Shown here in pieces: positions 30,848 to 41,447 of a stretch of DNA of 64,000 bases. The stretch's first letter is position 1. Each line of letters begins with the position of its first letter. Where the stretch lies: NCBI GenBank assembly GCA_023212695.1, contig JALCCG010000032.1, forward strand, positions 1-64,000, in the 5' to 3' direction. The notes under the pieces are model-generated. The model did not search any database, was not told the origin of the DNA, and was given only the letters and a program-made list of their open reading frames with translations. A program made the position numbers and the translations under genes. The DNA comes from Sporisorium sorghi. Lineage: Eukaryota; Basidiomycota; Ustilaginomycetes; Ustilaginales; Ustilaginaceae.

Positions 30848-30939
30848 CACCACAAAGACAATGAGTTGCGATTAGAAAGGAACCCGTCACGATGTTGTGA
30901 GATGATGCTGAGGAGCCTTAGCATTACAGAACGCCACCT

Positions 30940-33900
30940 TCAGATATCGACACCAGCCAGCTCGTCGACCGTCTTCTTGCGATGGCTCTTGGACTTCCTC
31001 TTGGACGCTGCCGCTTTGGACGGCGACGGTGTGGTCTCCATCGACACATCGCCGTCCAAGTCGAGCGGTGTCATGCGCTCCGAAGCCGCCGCCTCACTGA
31101 CCCGTCCACGCTTCGACCCTCCACCGCGCTTCCTGGTCTGCGCCGCCGGCTGCGGCGTTGTCTCGGCCGTGTCTGTGTCGCCCTTGCTGGGCGGGCGCGC
31201 GCCGAAAAAGTCGTCCTCGTCGTCCTCGAGCGACCACGCCGACGCTGCAGGCGCCGGCGACTGGGCCGCAGCAGCTGCAGCGCGGTCCTTGTTCAGTCGA
31301 CGCTTGGCATGCGAGGCGCGCGCCAGATCCGCCTTGTCCTGCGCCGTCTGCGCCTCCTCGGCCTGCTTCTTGCGCAGCATCGACTCGGCCAGCTCGTCGT
31401 CGTCCAGCAGCAACGACACAATCTCCTGCGGCTTGGCCATCCCCGTCTCGCTGTACGCCTTGGTGCCCACCACAATGTCCTGCACCTCCTTCTTGTTGCG
31501 CGCCAGCCGCACAATGCGCTCGTCGATCGTGCCCTTGGTGATCAGTCGATACACCGTCACCTGCTTGGTCTGGCCAAGACGATGCGCTCGGTCCATCGCC
31601 TGCGAGTCGTTCGAAGGGTTCCAATCGTGGTCGTAGAAGATCACCGTGTCTGCAGCTGTCAGGTTGATACCCAGACCACCCGCGCGCGTCGAGAGCAAAA
31701 AGATGAACAGCTCCGGCTTGGTCTGCCAGTCCGTCACCATGTCGCGTCGATCCGAGATCTTGGACGCTCCGTCCAGTCGCAGGTACTTGTACTGCCTGTA
31801 GATCAGGTACTCCTCCATAAGATCGATCATCCTCGTCATCTGGAAGTAGATCAGCACGCGGTGTCCGTTGGCCTTGAGCTCCCTCAGCAGCACATCCAGC
31901 TTGGCCAGCTTGCTCGAGTCGACGATCAGCTTGTTCATCTGCGGCACCTGCATGCCGTTGTGCGGCAACTGGTCGATCGACGAGTCGCGCACGATACCCT
32001 GCGGAGGCACGTCCGGCAACGCGCGCTGCAGCTCCTCGACGCGCTTGACCGACTCGCGTCCTTCGGGCGACAGTCCAAACAGCGTCGCCGAGATCTGCGG
32101 ATCGCGCGTGAAGCGTTCCTGCGCCTGCATGAACGGTCCATCGTTGCTGTACAGCTTGATGGGCGGAGCAACCGCAGGCGCTACAACAGCGCGTGCCGAA
32201 TCTTTCGCAAGATACGAGTGGCGACGATAGTCGGCTGCCACTTCCTCCAGCGGCATCAGCAGCGACGGCGCACGCCCCGACGTCGTGGGCATCGGTCGCA
32301 GCATCTTGGCGAGCGGGCGAATCGAGGCAGCTGCAAAGTCGTCGTCACTGGCAAAGTTTTCGATGGAGCGCCAGCGACGTTCCTCGGCCGCTGCTGCCAG
32401 GATGCTCTTGATGCCCGTGCTGTGGAACGCCTGTTCGGCTTCGGAAGCCGACACGCCAATCAACGGCAAGGACGCAAACGGCGAGCTTTCGTGCTGCAAC
32501 GACTCGTGGATGTGCGGCGCACGCCAGATGTTGAACAGGTTCTGCAGATAGCCCGTGTCGAATCCCTTGCGGCTCTCGTGGCCGGGAATGTCAAAGATGC
32601 CTCCGTCTCGCACAAGCAGCTTGGGCAGCTGCAGCTCGATCAGCGAGGTGGTCGAGTCGGGCAGGTTGAGCAGATCGCCTTCGCGCGCCAACGAGCCCGA
32701 GCGAGCAAAGTCGGCAAGCGCAAAAGGCGCCCGCACGTCGGCTCGCTCGAACAGCTCCGGATGGTTGCAGACCTTGCGGAACTGCATGACCAGGTTCATC
32801 AGACTCTTGAGGCCGGCCTCATCGTTCGAAGTGGCGCGGTCCATCAGCTCGGCTACCGAGATGTTGGCGCGAAGACCGCGGTAGAGCATCTTTTGACGCG
32901 CGCTGAGGTCGCAGAAGACGTCGATCTCGATCTTGTCGCCCAGCTCGTTCTGCACATTCTTCTTGATGCGGCGAAGCATGAACGGCTTGAGGATCATGTG
33001 CAGACGTCGAAGCTGGTGCTCGTTCAGCGTGCCCTTCTGCTCGGCGTGGCTCTCGATGTCCTTGGAGAACCACTCGCTAAACTCGTCGTGCGAGTCGAAC
33101 AGCGAAGGCATGATAAAGTGGAGCAGCGCCCACAGCTCCTGCATCGAGTTTTGCACGGGCGTACCCGTCAGCAGCAGGCGGTTGCGGCAGTTGAAGCCGA
33201 GCAGCGTCTTCCATCGGATACTGCTCGACGACTTGATCGCCTGCGCCTCGTCCAAGATCATGTACTGCCACTTGACGCGCTGGAAGTACTTTTCGTCCGA
33301 CACGACGAGCTGGTAGCTGGTGACGAGGACGTGGAAGGGCGCGTCGCGGTTGTACGAGATCTGCTTGCGATTCCAGAACTTGCGCAGAACGGCGCGGTCC
33401 TTGACATTGCCCCAGTACGGCAGGGCTTTGAGCGTCGGCACGAACTTGCTGATCTCTTGCTGCCAGTTGTGAAGCGTCGAAGCCGGCGCAATGACGAGGA
33501 AGGGACCCCAAATGTCGTGCACTTCGGCGAGATAGGCCATGAGCGAGATGGACTGCACCGTCTTGCCGAGACCCATCTCGTCGGCGAGGATGCCGTTGAT
33601 GCCTTGCTCGTACAGGTTGGCGAGCCAGTTGAGACCTTTGAGCTGGTACTCCTTGAGCTGGCAGGTGAGCATCTTGGGCTGCTTGATCTCGGTTTGACCC
33701 ATCGAGGTGGGATTGAGGAAGTTCATGTCGTCCGAGTCGAACGCCTTGCCGAGATCCTTCTCCTCGATCTGCTTGCCCGGGCCAGCGTCGAGACCCTCCC
33801 TCTCGCGAGCCGCTGCTTCGTTGCGCCTGCGCTCTTCGGCTGCTGCCACGTCGAAGGCCTGTGCCTTCTCCTTGGCAAGACGCACCGCTTCCTGAGCATT

Positions 33901-36762
33901 GCGGGCGGCGTGGGCACGGAGGTTGCTCTCATCATCGTCGTCAAAGTCGATCTCGTCGAGCTCGGCCAGCTTGGCTTCGGCGTCGGCGAGATCGGCGTGT
34001 GGATCGATAGGCGGGACCGTGGCGTCGGATGGCTGTGCGTTGGGATCGATGATCTTGCTGCTTCCTGCCGTCTCTTCGGACTCTTCGGCTTCGGCTGTCT
34101 TGAGCTTGCTGCCAATAAAGTGACTGTAGAGCTCGGTCTGCGAGATGAGGAAGTTGAGCTTGCGTGCTTGACGCTTGGCCTCGCGCATCTCTTCCTCCTT
34201 TTTAGCTTTTTCGACGGCTTCCCTCTCGGCCTTCTTGCGCAGCTCGCGCTCCTCCTTTTCGTTCCTCTTCCAGAAGACGAGCACCTCGCGCATGACTTTG
34301 CGCGCACGAAGCTGCACATCCTTGACCGTCTTGTTGTTTCGCGCTGCACCTCGCTTGGCTTCTCGCTGGACGACGCTCGAGAGCCTGCGCCAGTACATGG
34401 TCTTGCTCGAGGCGCTCTGGAGCACGGTACGATAGACCTTGGGCACGTCGCGCTTGGCAATGGTGGTCCAGATGCGTCGGTGCGCGTCCTCGAGCTGCTG
34501 TGCACGGCGCGCATCGATGGGGACCTTGCCGGCAGCATCCACGTCGATAGCAAAGCTGACGTCGTCTGGGGTGGGAGAAGCTTGACGAGAGGCGTACGCG
34601 GATTCGTCGCCTTCCAAGCCGCCCAGCTCGGCGAGCATCGAGTCGGCCTCGGAGCCTGGGGCAGGGGAAAGACCTGTGCCGCCGTCGAGACGACGCTTCT
34701 TGCTTCGCGGATCTGCGGATCCAAGCTTGCCCTTGCTGCGCTTGAGCTTGATGATGCTGGCCTTCGAGCCGTTGGCACGGGCGGCAATGTCGGCAAGCGC
34801 TACGTCGTCGCTGTCGTCGCTGTCGTCGTCGCCCTGAGCCAGCTCGTCCACGTCGTCGTCAGCGCCGCGGCCGCCTTTCTTCTTCCTGGAGCCCTTGGAT
34901 TCAGAGACGTTGCCGCCGTCGCTGAGGGTGCCGAGCAGCTCGAGATCGATCTCGTGATCGCGCTGCTGACGCACGTGGTTGTGGCGACGCTCCGTGTCCC
35001 TCTGCGAAGCTTCCTGCTGCTCTCGGATGCGGATCTGTCGGATCACAGCAAAGTGGCGCCCCTCGTAGGTACGGGCGAGACGACGTTCGACTTCGAGGTG
35101 CTTCTCGTGCATGGTAGCTGCAAAGGCGTCCTCGATGAGACGCTGGCGCTCGCTCATGTCGAACATGTAGTCGTCGAGCTCGGTTTGCCAGAGCGGTTGG
35201 TTCTCGTCGTTAGAGAGGTCGCTCTCCCAGCCGTCGGGATCGCGGTTCTTCTTGGCCGGTGGAGGAGGCGCGACAAAGCTGGCGTTACTCTTGGATGCTG
35301 GCAAGGGGTTGTTGCGAAGCTTGAGCTGCGTCTTGGCTGGAGCGACCTTTGCTGCTGCTTCTGCTGAAGGAGCGGGATCGGCTTTGCCGTTGGCTGGAGA
35401 TGCGCTGTCGTCGGCGATGGCCTTGGCAGACCGTGGTGCGAGCGGCTCACTGTCGTCGAGTGCCTCGCCTCTCGGTGCTTCGTGGGAAACAGGCGTGTGC
35501 AAGGGAGCAGCGGCGGCTTCCTCGTCCTTGACACGGACCGGCGAAATGACGTCGGATGCAGTGGCAGGGTCAGGGCCAGGGGCAGTGGGCTCGACCGTTT
35601 CTGCGTGCTCCGATGAGTGACTTGCTTGGCCTCTGCTGCGATATTGCGAGGACAGCTGCTGCTCCTCGTCCTCAGGATCGGGCGAGAAGTCGACCTTTCG
35701 AGCTCGACCTTCGCGGCTGCGCGAGCTTGCTCGGTAGGATTGATCTCTGGCGGGATCAGACCCAGCGCCGGAGGCATGGCTTGTCTCGACCGTCCTTGGC
35801 GGATAGTTGGCGTTGGCGTGTTCGGCGGCGGCAACGGATTTTGCTGGGCTCGAATGGACGGATCCGGCGGCACCGTTGGCGGAGCGGTCGTTGAGCATGT
35901 TGAAGATGGACATGGACGGTCTGGGCGGGCTTTCAGGCTCGCGCATGGGCTCCCGCATGGGCTCCCGCATGGGCTCGCGCACGGACTCGCGGATCGGCTC
36001 GGCATAACGGGTGGGCGCCTCTCGGGGGTCGCGGATAGGAGGCTCTCTGGCGTGCATGTGTGCACCCGCGACGGGCTCAGGCGAGAGTGGAGGGGATTTG
36101 GGTGCGCCTCGACGGTAAGATGGCTGGATCTCGCGCGAGTAGGCTTCGTACTCGTCTCGACGGTAGATGGGCTCGTCGACGTGACGGACTGACGCTGAAG
36201 GACGAGGCTCCTCTCGGACGCTGTAGCTGTCGTAGGACATGGGTGCGTGTGCGTGTGCGTGTCGGCGCTTGTCGAGTTCGTGGTGAAGCGGTTCGGCACG
36301 GTACGGGTCCGCATAGGCATGGCGCGACTGGGACGCATAGGGGTCGTTTCTGACTTGTTCGTAACCCCTCCTGTCGTCGATCTCGCGATGGCCCTCCCTG
36401 AGCACGGGCTGTCGGCGATAGTCGTGTTCGTACTCGAGACGCGATTGTGCGGGAGGCGGGCGTCGGTGATGGTATTCGTCTTCGTATCGATAGGCGTGCT
36501 GCGGTGGACGACGATAGTCTGGTGGTGGGAGAGATTGAGGAGGAGCGGGCGCGCCGTACGATGGGCCGGTGGTGGTGTATGCGGGGTGGACGCGTTCCGG
36601 CAGGCGGCGGTCGTAGGCTTCCTCTGCGTAGGGTGTGTCGTATGACCGGGAAGGAATGGAGCTTTTGAGTCCCTGCTCGTATCGACCGTATCCGTCCGCG
36701 GGGTATGCGGGGGCACGCCCGCCGGCGTAGCGGTAGGCTGAGCCTCGATCCTCGCCGCTCAT
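30940..36762 (-). CDS. INO80: Chromatin-remodelling ATPase INO80
   Basis: Catalytic subunit of the INO80 nucleosome remodeller, with 1940 aa in one exon. The N-terminal about 500 residues are Arg/Tyr/Pro/Glu-rich and disordered, with a short tandem REPM repeat near residues 258-270. The DBINO region, basic and coiled (about 760-895), contains KVYRTVLQSASSKTMYWRRL. The SNF2 ATPase has ILADEMGLGKTVQS (Walker A near 1064-1068) and LDEAQAIKS (near 1170). A long insertion (about 1330-1610), typical of INO80 and SWR1 split ATPases, separates the lobes. The second lobe includes STRAGGLGINLTAADTVIF (near 1685) and MDRAHRLGQTKQVTVYRLIT (near 1720). The DBINO domain with the split lobes separates it from Swr1 and Snf2. 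A 1461-codon antisense open frame is a codon-usage shadow. Confidence 0.96.
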   Translation of the reverse strand: MSGEDRGSAYRYAGGRAPAYPADGYGRYEQGLKSSIPSRSYDTPYAEEAYDRRLPERVHPAYTTTGPSYGAPAPPQSLPPPDYRRPPQHAYRYEDEYHHRRPPPAQSRLEYEHDYRRQPVLREGHREIDDRRGYEQVRNDPYASQSRHAYADPYRAEPLHHELDKRRHAHAHAPMSYDSYSVREEPRPSASVRHVDEPIYRRDEYEAYSREIQPSYRRGAPKSPPLSPEPVAGAHMHAREPPIRDPREAPTRYAEPIRESVREPMREPMREPMREPESPPRPSMSIFNMLNDRSANGAAGSVHSSPAKSVAAAEHANANYPPRTVETSHASGAGSDPARDQSYRASSRSREGRARKVDFSPDPEDEEQQLSSQYRSRGQASHSSEHAETVEPTAPGPDPATASDVISPVRVKDEEAAAAPLHTPVSHEAPRGEALDDSEPLAPRSAKAIADDSASPANGKADPAPSAEAAAKVAPAKTQLKLRNNPLPASKSNASFVAPPPPAKKNRDPDGWESDLSNDENQPLWQTELDDYMFDMSERQRLIEDAFAATMHEKHLEVERRLARTYEGRHFAVIRQIRIREQQEASQRDTERRHNHVRQQRDHEIDLELLGTLSDGGNVSESKGSRKKKGGRGADDDVDELAQGDDDSDDSDDVALADIAARANGSKASIIKLKRSKGKLGSADPRSKKRRLDGGTGLSPAPGSEADSMLAELGGLEGDESAYASRQASPTPDDVSFAIDVDAAGKVPIDARRAQQLEDAHRRIWTTIAKRDVPKVYRTVLQSASSKTMYWRRLSSVVQREAKRGAARNNKTVKDVQLRARKVMREVLVFWKRNEKEERELRKKAEREAVEKAKKEEEMREAKRQARKLNFLISQTELYSHFIGSKLKTAEAEESEETAGSSKIIDPNAQPSDATVPPIDPHADLADAEAKLAELDEIDFDDDDESNLRAHAARNAQEAVRLAKEKAQAFDVAAAEERRRNEAAAREREGLDAGPGKQIEEKDLGKAFDSDDMNFLNPTSMGQTEIKQPKMLTCQLKEYQLKGLNWLANLYEQGINGILADEMGLGKTVQSISLMAYLAEVHDIWGPFLVIAPASTLHNWQQEISKFVPTLKALPYWGNVKDRAVLRKFWNRKQISYNRDAPFHVLVTSYQLVVSDEKYFQRVKWQYMILDEAQAIKSSSSIRWKTLLGFNCRNRLLLTGTPVQNSMQELWALLHFIMPSLFDSHDEFSEWFSKDIESHAEQKGTLNEHQLRRLHMILKPFMLRRIKKNVQNELGDKIEIDVFCDLSARQKMLYRGLRANISVAELMDRATSNDEAGLKSLMNLVMQFRKVCNHPELFERADVRAPFALADFARSGSLAREGDLLNLPDSTTSLIELQLPKLLVRDGGIFDIPGHESRKGFDTGYLQNLFNIWRAPHIHESLQHESSPFASLPLIGVSASEAEQAFHSTGIKSILAAAAEERRWRSIENFASDDDFAAASIRPLAKMLRPMPTTSGRAPSLLMPLEEVAADYRRHSYLAKDSARAVVAPAVAPPIKLYSNDGPFMQAQERFTRDPQISATLFGLSPEGRESVKRVEELQRALPDVPPQGIVRDSSIDQLPHNGMQVPQMNKLIVDSSKLAKLDVLLRELKANGHRVLIYFQMTRMIDLMEEYLIYRQYKYLRLDGASKISDRRDMVTDWQTKPELFIFLLSTRAGGLGINLTAADTVIFYDHDWNPSNDSQAMDRAHRLGQTKQVTVYRLITKGTIDERIVRLARNKKEVQDIVVGTKAYSETGMAKPQEIVSLLLDDDELAESMLRKKQAEEAQTAQDKADLARASHAKRRLNKDRAAAAAAQSPAPAASAWSLEDDEDDFFGARPPSKGDTDTAETTPQPAAQTRKRGGGSKRGRVSEAAASERMTPLDLDGDVSMETTPSPSKAAASKRKSKSHRKKTVDELAGVDI

Positions 36763-37179
36763 GGTTCACAGGCTTTTTTTGAGGGGGATGCAGCGATGCG
36801 ACGATGGATGACTGCCGTTGTCTTGCGCGCCGGCGTGGGCGTGCTAGAATTGCCACGAGCACGCAAAATCCGCCTTGCTGTGCTCGTGTGCGGTCGACTG
36901 AGATGTGGCTGCCGGACTGCCACGGATGATCACCTTGCTTTGCTGTGGTGTTGGTGTGTAGTGACCGTGAGGGAGTGCGATGAAAAGCTACAAAATTGGT
37001 GATGATGGTGGTGATGGTGGTGGCGAGTGGTGAAGCGCAGCGCCGCGCGCGGGGTGTGTGTGTGCGGCTGCTGCGATGGAGGTTGATGCTCCAGCGCGGC
37101 GCGGCGAGGTGAGGCGAGCGACGAAACGAGCCGTGTGCTTCATACGTGCGCATCGACCGCCTCGAAAAGCTAAAAAGAT

Positions 37180-37252
37180 GACTGACCTGACTGACTGACA
37201 GGCTGGCTGGCTGGCTGAGATTGACTGAATGACTGATTGACTGATTGACTGC
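37180..37252. repeat. Degenerate tetranucleotide array (TGAC/GGCT/TGAT)
   Basis: Tandem CTGA, GGCT and TTGACTGA units in the divergent region upstream of INO80. Confidence 0.8.
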
Positions 37253-40200
37253 ACTGAGCTCAGCTGGGCTTTGGTGGAAAATCGCAGCAGGCGCAAACCA
37301 AGCGACCGACCGACCAGCCAACCACAATATCGGTATCCGCGACGTTGCAGTCCAAAACTCGAAATTGGAATCTTCATGCCGTTTTCCAACTCTGCGAGAG
37401 ATTTCGGATGGTTAGAACTGGGCAGGCGCGCGGTGGAAGTTCTCGCACACACATTGATCGCTCGCTCAATCGTCGTTGCGGCACATGCGCAATCTCCTGC
37501 TTCTCGCTTTGCTGCGTGGAATGGCAGAGGGCCGACAGGAGGGAGGAGAGCTGAGTCGTTGTCGTCTCTCTCTCTCTCTCTCTCTCTCTCAAAATCTAAT
37601 TTAATTTTATTTTTCACCATCTCACCGTTGCGCTGGCCCTCCGAGTGGCGCCGCGTGTGGTGAAGGATATTTTCTGGCGATTTTTCAAGCAAGCGGTGGA
37701 TCCTTCAAGCTTGATGCGCCATTCAAAGTCCAAGTCGAGGGTCGAATTGGGAGGGAGCGGCACGAGACTCGAGTTTGATTTTGCTTGTCGAAATCGCTCG
37801 CCCGCCCCTTTGACAGTCAGTCGAAAGGAAGAAGGCCACTTGTTATCAGCCCTTCGTAGGGCTTGGCTAGCATTGACATGCTCATGCCGTTGGAAGCCTG
37901 TCTGATCTGTGATGGCTTTGCCGAAACATCCGCCGACTTGCCTTGCAGATCTTCTGTCGATCTCTGCTTCGACTTGCGCTCAGTCAGAATCGGCTAGCGC
38001 ATCGGCGATCCGTGCTCCGATCCCGGTTCACTCTGGGAGTGAGTATTGGTGTGCACAGCGCTGCCGCAGAGGGCCTCGACTTTTCTTGCACTGCGGCATC
38101 TCGTTCCTCTTCCCGAGACGCTCCTTGTGGATGCGCTGCCTGGAAGCGATACGGGAATCAGGGCCCGAGAAGGACTGTCATCGGCAGGAACGATCTGATG
38201 AATCACCAAAAAGATCAGGAGCGAGAAAAGGCCCTGAAAGAAAAATGTGGCCCAGTAAAGGGAGCGAAAAATCAAATGAGATCGGGGTATAATTTTGTCC
38301 AGCTGATCGAGATCAGATCTTCCGATGTGAGGCCGTTACTTCTGAACATCGCCGACGTTTTCCCCGCACCTCCCTTCGACACAGCGTGTGATCGCTCTCG
38401 TGCTCTCTTTCGAGCCATCGGGGCCGTCAACGGAGGCTGTCCGAGGAAACATGCACACGGCCAATCCACATCCTTTCAGCCGACATCCCCGGACGTGCTC
38501 CCTCAACGCAGATGGGCGGCATGATAGTCCCATGCATAGCATCGCGGCTGCACCGCTTGGCCGCTGCAAGAGCCTTCTCGACAGAACAAACATTCGAATG
38601 TGCCTCGGCCTCGCCACATGCCCGGGCGACGAGCATCACGCAAGGAGGGCAGAACGGAGCGGCGATCAACAGCAGAACTCCTCCAGCCGTCCTTTACACT
38701 TGCTGGTCCGCTCCTCCTTCGGCTGAAGAGTCTGGAATGCCGTGACAGGCGTCGCAAGCGGAGTGAAAGCGATCCGGCGCCTTTGACAGGCGGAAGAGTG
38801 AAAGAATTGCGACAGGCGCGAAGGCTGATAAGGCTATCACGCAGACGGATCTTTACCCCGAAGTGTCTCAGCGTGCACGCGCCTAGTCTAGCGACCAACG
38901 GAGCAACGTCACAGCGGCTACCGCAGTTGCCACTGGAGGGGAAAGGCTCGGAAAGGGCGAGAGCGGAAGGGCGGGAGTCCAGACCAAAGTCAAAAGTGCG
39001 GCTTAGCGGGCCGAAAACGTTCGTCATCGCCGACGACCAAGCATGATAGAGCTCACAATCAACACAAAAAAGCACAGCCTTCAGGCACAGCGAGGGCGCA
39101 GCGCTTTCGTCACTCGCGTCTTCGTGCGCACGGTCGAGCATTGTGTTCACATGCATTTGGCCGCGAGGATGGACAAAGAATGACAGGTCACTTGTCGCAG
39201 CTGACGCCAATTTGCGTGTGGAGCTCAAAAGCCGAGATTGGGCTGAAAGACAGAGGACAGCAGAAGTGAGCACGGTCCAGCACCTTGCCACTGTGACTGA
39301 CTGCTGCTCTAGTGCCCTGCCCCTCTCAACCCTGCGGTTCGGAATTACCGCACTGCTTCTTTGCTCTCACGCTGCGAAGGGGCAAAAAGCTGTGAATTTA
39401 GAGTGTGCCTGCAGTGAAGGAGAGAAGAGGAGTGTTGTTCTTTTTTCACACCTTTTTCATCCTCCGACAAGCGAGAGAGAGAGAGGGTGTTGCTCTCTTG
39501 TCTCGACATACTCTAGCGCGACCAAGGCGTGGTCATTGCGGTCTGACCTCTTTCGGGAAGTAAATGTAATGCGTCACTGGTGGGACGCAAGCGAGCGAGC
39601 TGGGCGTCGAAGCTGAAAGGCCGTTTGTACGCCAACCCATCACAGCCTCACTCCTCTCCCGCGAGGGCCTAGCCTTTCGACCGTACACAATGTGCTGTGC
39701 AGATGCAGCGCTGAGAGGTCGACCGCGAGCGGCCATTGCTATCCTGTGATCGAGTACAGGCTCCGAACGGTCTCGAAAGAGTCAGGAAAGCACAAGCCGA
39801 AGCTCGCTTTCAACGTGTGCGAGGCGAGTCGAGGCGAGGCAGGCGCATCTCGTTCGTGATGCGATACTCTCTCCTGACAGCTCAAGTGCCGCTCGTCACT
39901 GTATGTAACCTTGGCTCGGAACGCCAGCTGCGTCGCATCGGCCTTTCCCTCGCTTCGCTTGTGAGAGAAAAGGAAGGCAGAGCCACGCGCATTCAAGTGA
40001 TGGCGAAACGTCACTTTGACTTCCGATGAGGCAACAAGGCAGCCAGCCCATCTTTTCCCGCGCACGGAGCAGGCGTCAGTGCACGCCCGCACCACACCGG
40101 CCACTCTGGAAGCCACCTGTGGTGGCACTTTTCCCACGAGCCTCTGCCCGTGCGCCCCACTCGACAGCGGGGCAAAAGGGCGAGGGAGAGCAACAAAGGC

Positions 40201-40277
40201 GAAAGCAGCTCTGGTGCACTCGTTGTGGCTCAAGAGTCGCTCTCTCGTTTTCATATGGCAGGGACATTGCTGGAAGA

Positions 40278-40284
40278 TATATAA
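40278..40284 (+). promoter_or_regulatory. TATA box (TATATAA)
   Basis: A perfect TATA element 93 bases before the ATG at 40377. A C/T-rich stretch and an A/C-rich leader follow, the layout of a strongly expressed fungal gene. Confidence 0.65.
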
Positions 40285-40376
40285 TCAGCTGTCCCCCGCT
40301 CCCCTATCCCATCGATCTTCACCCACAACTCTCCTTTTAATAACCCTCAACCACAACTACACACTTCACACTCACA

Positions 40377-41036
40377 ATGGACGGCTTCATCAACAAGGCT
40401 AAGGAGTTCGCCAACTCCGACCAGGGCAAGAACATGATCAACCAGTTCACTGGTGGCAACAAGAACAACCAGGGTTCTAACAACTCATCGTCGGGCTACG
40501 GCAACGACAACGACAGCTACAACTCGAACTCGAACTCGAACTCCGGCTACGGGGGTAACAACAACAACGATGATAGCTATGGCGGCTCGAACAACAACTC
40601 TTCCTCGGGCTTTGGAGGCAATGACAACAACGACAGTTACTCTGGCAACCAGGGTGGCTCCTTCGGTTCCAGCGGTGGCCGCGGCGGCAACAGCGGCTAC
40701 GGCAACGACTCGAGCGATAGCTATAGTGGTTCTGGTGGTCGCGGCTCGAGCGGCGGCTACAACAACGATGACTCGAACAACTTTGGGTCGGGCGGCCGCG
40801 GAGGTAGCGGGGGCTACAGTAACGACAACTCGGATAGCTATGGGTCGTCGGGCAACCAAGGTGGTGGATACGGAAACGATTCCGACAACAACTTTGGGAG
40901 TCGTGGTGGTCAGAGTGGCGGATATGGAAACGACTCGAGCGACAACTACAGCTCGGGCGGCCGTGGCGGCAGCGGTGGCTACAGTGGCAACGACTCTTCG
41001 TCGTACGGTGGCAACAACAACAACGACGACTACTAA
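40377..41036 (+). CDS. Gly/Ser/Asn-rich low-complexity (prion-like) protein
   Basis: Not recognised as a named family. It has 219 aa. The first about 28 residues (MDGFINKAKEFANSDQGKNM, then INQFTGG) can form an amphipathic helix. The rest is a repetitive G/S/N/Y/D tail with units like GGRGGSGGYSNDNSDSYGS recurring five or six times, plus NNNND spacers. Arg occurs only in RGG-like GRGG units. No signal peptide or membrane segment is present. The TATA box, short A/C-rich leader (CACTCACAATGG) and simple gene structure suggest high expression. The composition resembles condensate-forming or glycine-rich stress proteins, but that is inference. The frame is real rather than a shadow because the N-terminus is complex and the codons favour C-ending. 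Confidence 0.8.
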   Translation: MDGFINKAKEFANSDQGKNMINQFTGGNKNNQGSNNSSSGYGNDNDSYNSNSNSNSGYGGNNNNDDSYGGSNNNSSSGFGGNDNNDSYSGNQGGSFGSSGGRGGNSGYGNDSSDSYSGSGGRGSSGGYNNDDSNNFGSGGRGGSGGYSNDNSDSYGSSGNQGGGYGNDSDNNFGSRGGQSGGYGNDSSDNYSSGGRGGSGGYSGNDSSSYGGNNNNDDY

Positions 41037-41447
41037 AGAGCTTGTGCCATACCAACCGGGTAGCTCCAGCTTCCTTCGCGTTGCTTTGATGTCTGACTGA
41101 ACTGTAATGATTCCCGAAGCGAAAAGAGATTCTTTGAAACGTAAATTCTAGCCGTGTGTGGCTTGTTTCTGTGGAATGATTGCGCTGGACATCATTGAAG
41201 CGATGTTTCATTCGACGAGCTCGACGTGATCGTGCTGAAGGTGTCTCGAATATCAACTTTTTGACGTTTTTTTGACAGCTTCATAGAAACCTCGGAAACT
41301 CCGATGTGTGGGGTGTGCGTGTTCCTTTCCCCTTTCCCCACCCAATCAAACCGTTCCTTCATTTGACGCACACCTTCCTCTCTCACCACCACCATCATCC
41401 AACCTTCGCTGTCATGATCTACACGCTGACCTCAACCACAACACACC
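41037..41447. other. Spacer between the Gly/Asn-rich gene and the Swi5-like gene
   Basis: 411 bases: the 3' UTR of the first gene and the promoter of the second, which is C/T-rich near 41330-41400. No other feature. Confidence 0.5.

Larger units (their letters stand above)
27687..30939. other. Gene-free region between INO80 and the Zn2Cys6 gene
   Basis: 3253 bases without a supportable gene; both flanking genes are on the minus strand, so this is upstream of the Zn2Cys6 gene. It contains GA microsatellites (28177-28207 and about 29073-29098), poly-T tracts (about 29030-29044; 29377-29390), a CTG run (29777-29794), a C15 run (about 30752-30766) and an A27 run (30821-30847). Short frames on both strands show no motifs. 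It probably holds a long regulatory region or leader. Confidence 0.5.
36763..40376. other. Gene-poor divergent region upstream of INO80 and the Gly/Asn-rich gene
   Basis: 3614 bases. It contains a degenerate TGAC/GGCT tetranucleotide array (37180-37252), a CT microsatellite (about 37564-37590) and, at the right end, the promoter of the 40377 gene. Open frames of up to 262 codons exist on both strands (for example 38503-39291 minus), but none has a recognisable domain and they overlap each other. Confidence 0.5.

Noticed and set aside
30982..35367. Open frame of 1461 codons antisense to INO80
   Set aside because: It lies wholly opposite the strongly conserved INO80 coding sequence, shows no known domain, and is explained by GC-rich codon usage leaving the antisense frame free of stops.
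38503..39291. Open frame of 262 codons on the minus strand in the gene-poor region
   Set aside because: No recognisable motif, composition like translated spacer (Ser/Arg/Cys-rich), and it competes with overlapping frames on the plus strand. It could be revisited if transcripts are found.
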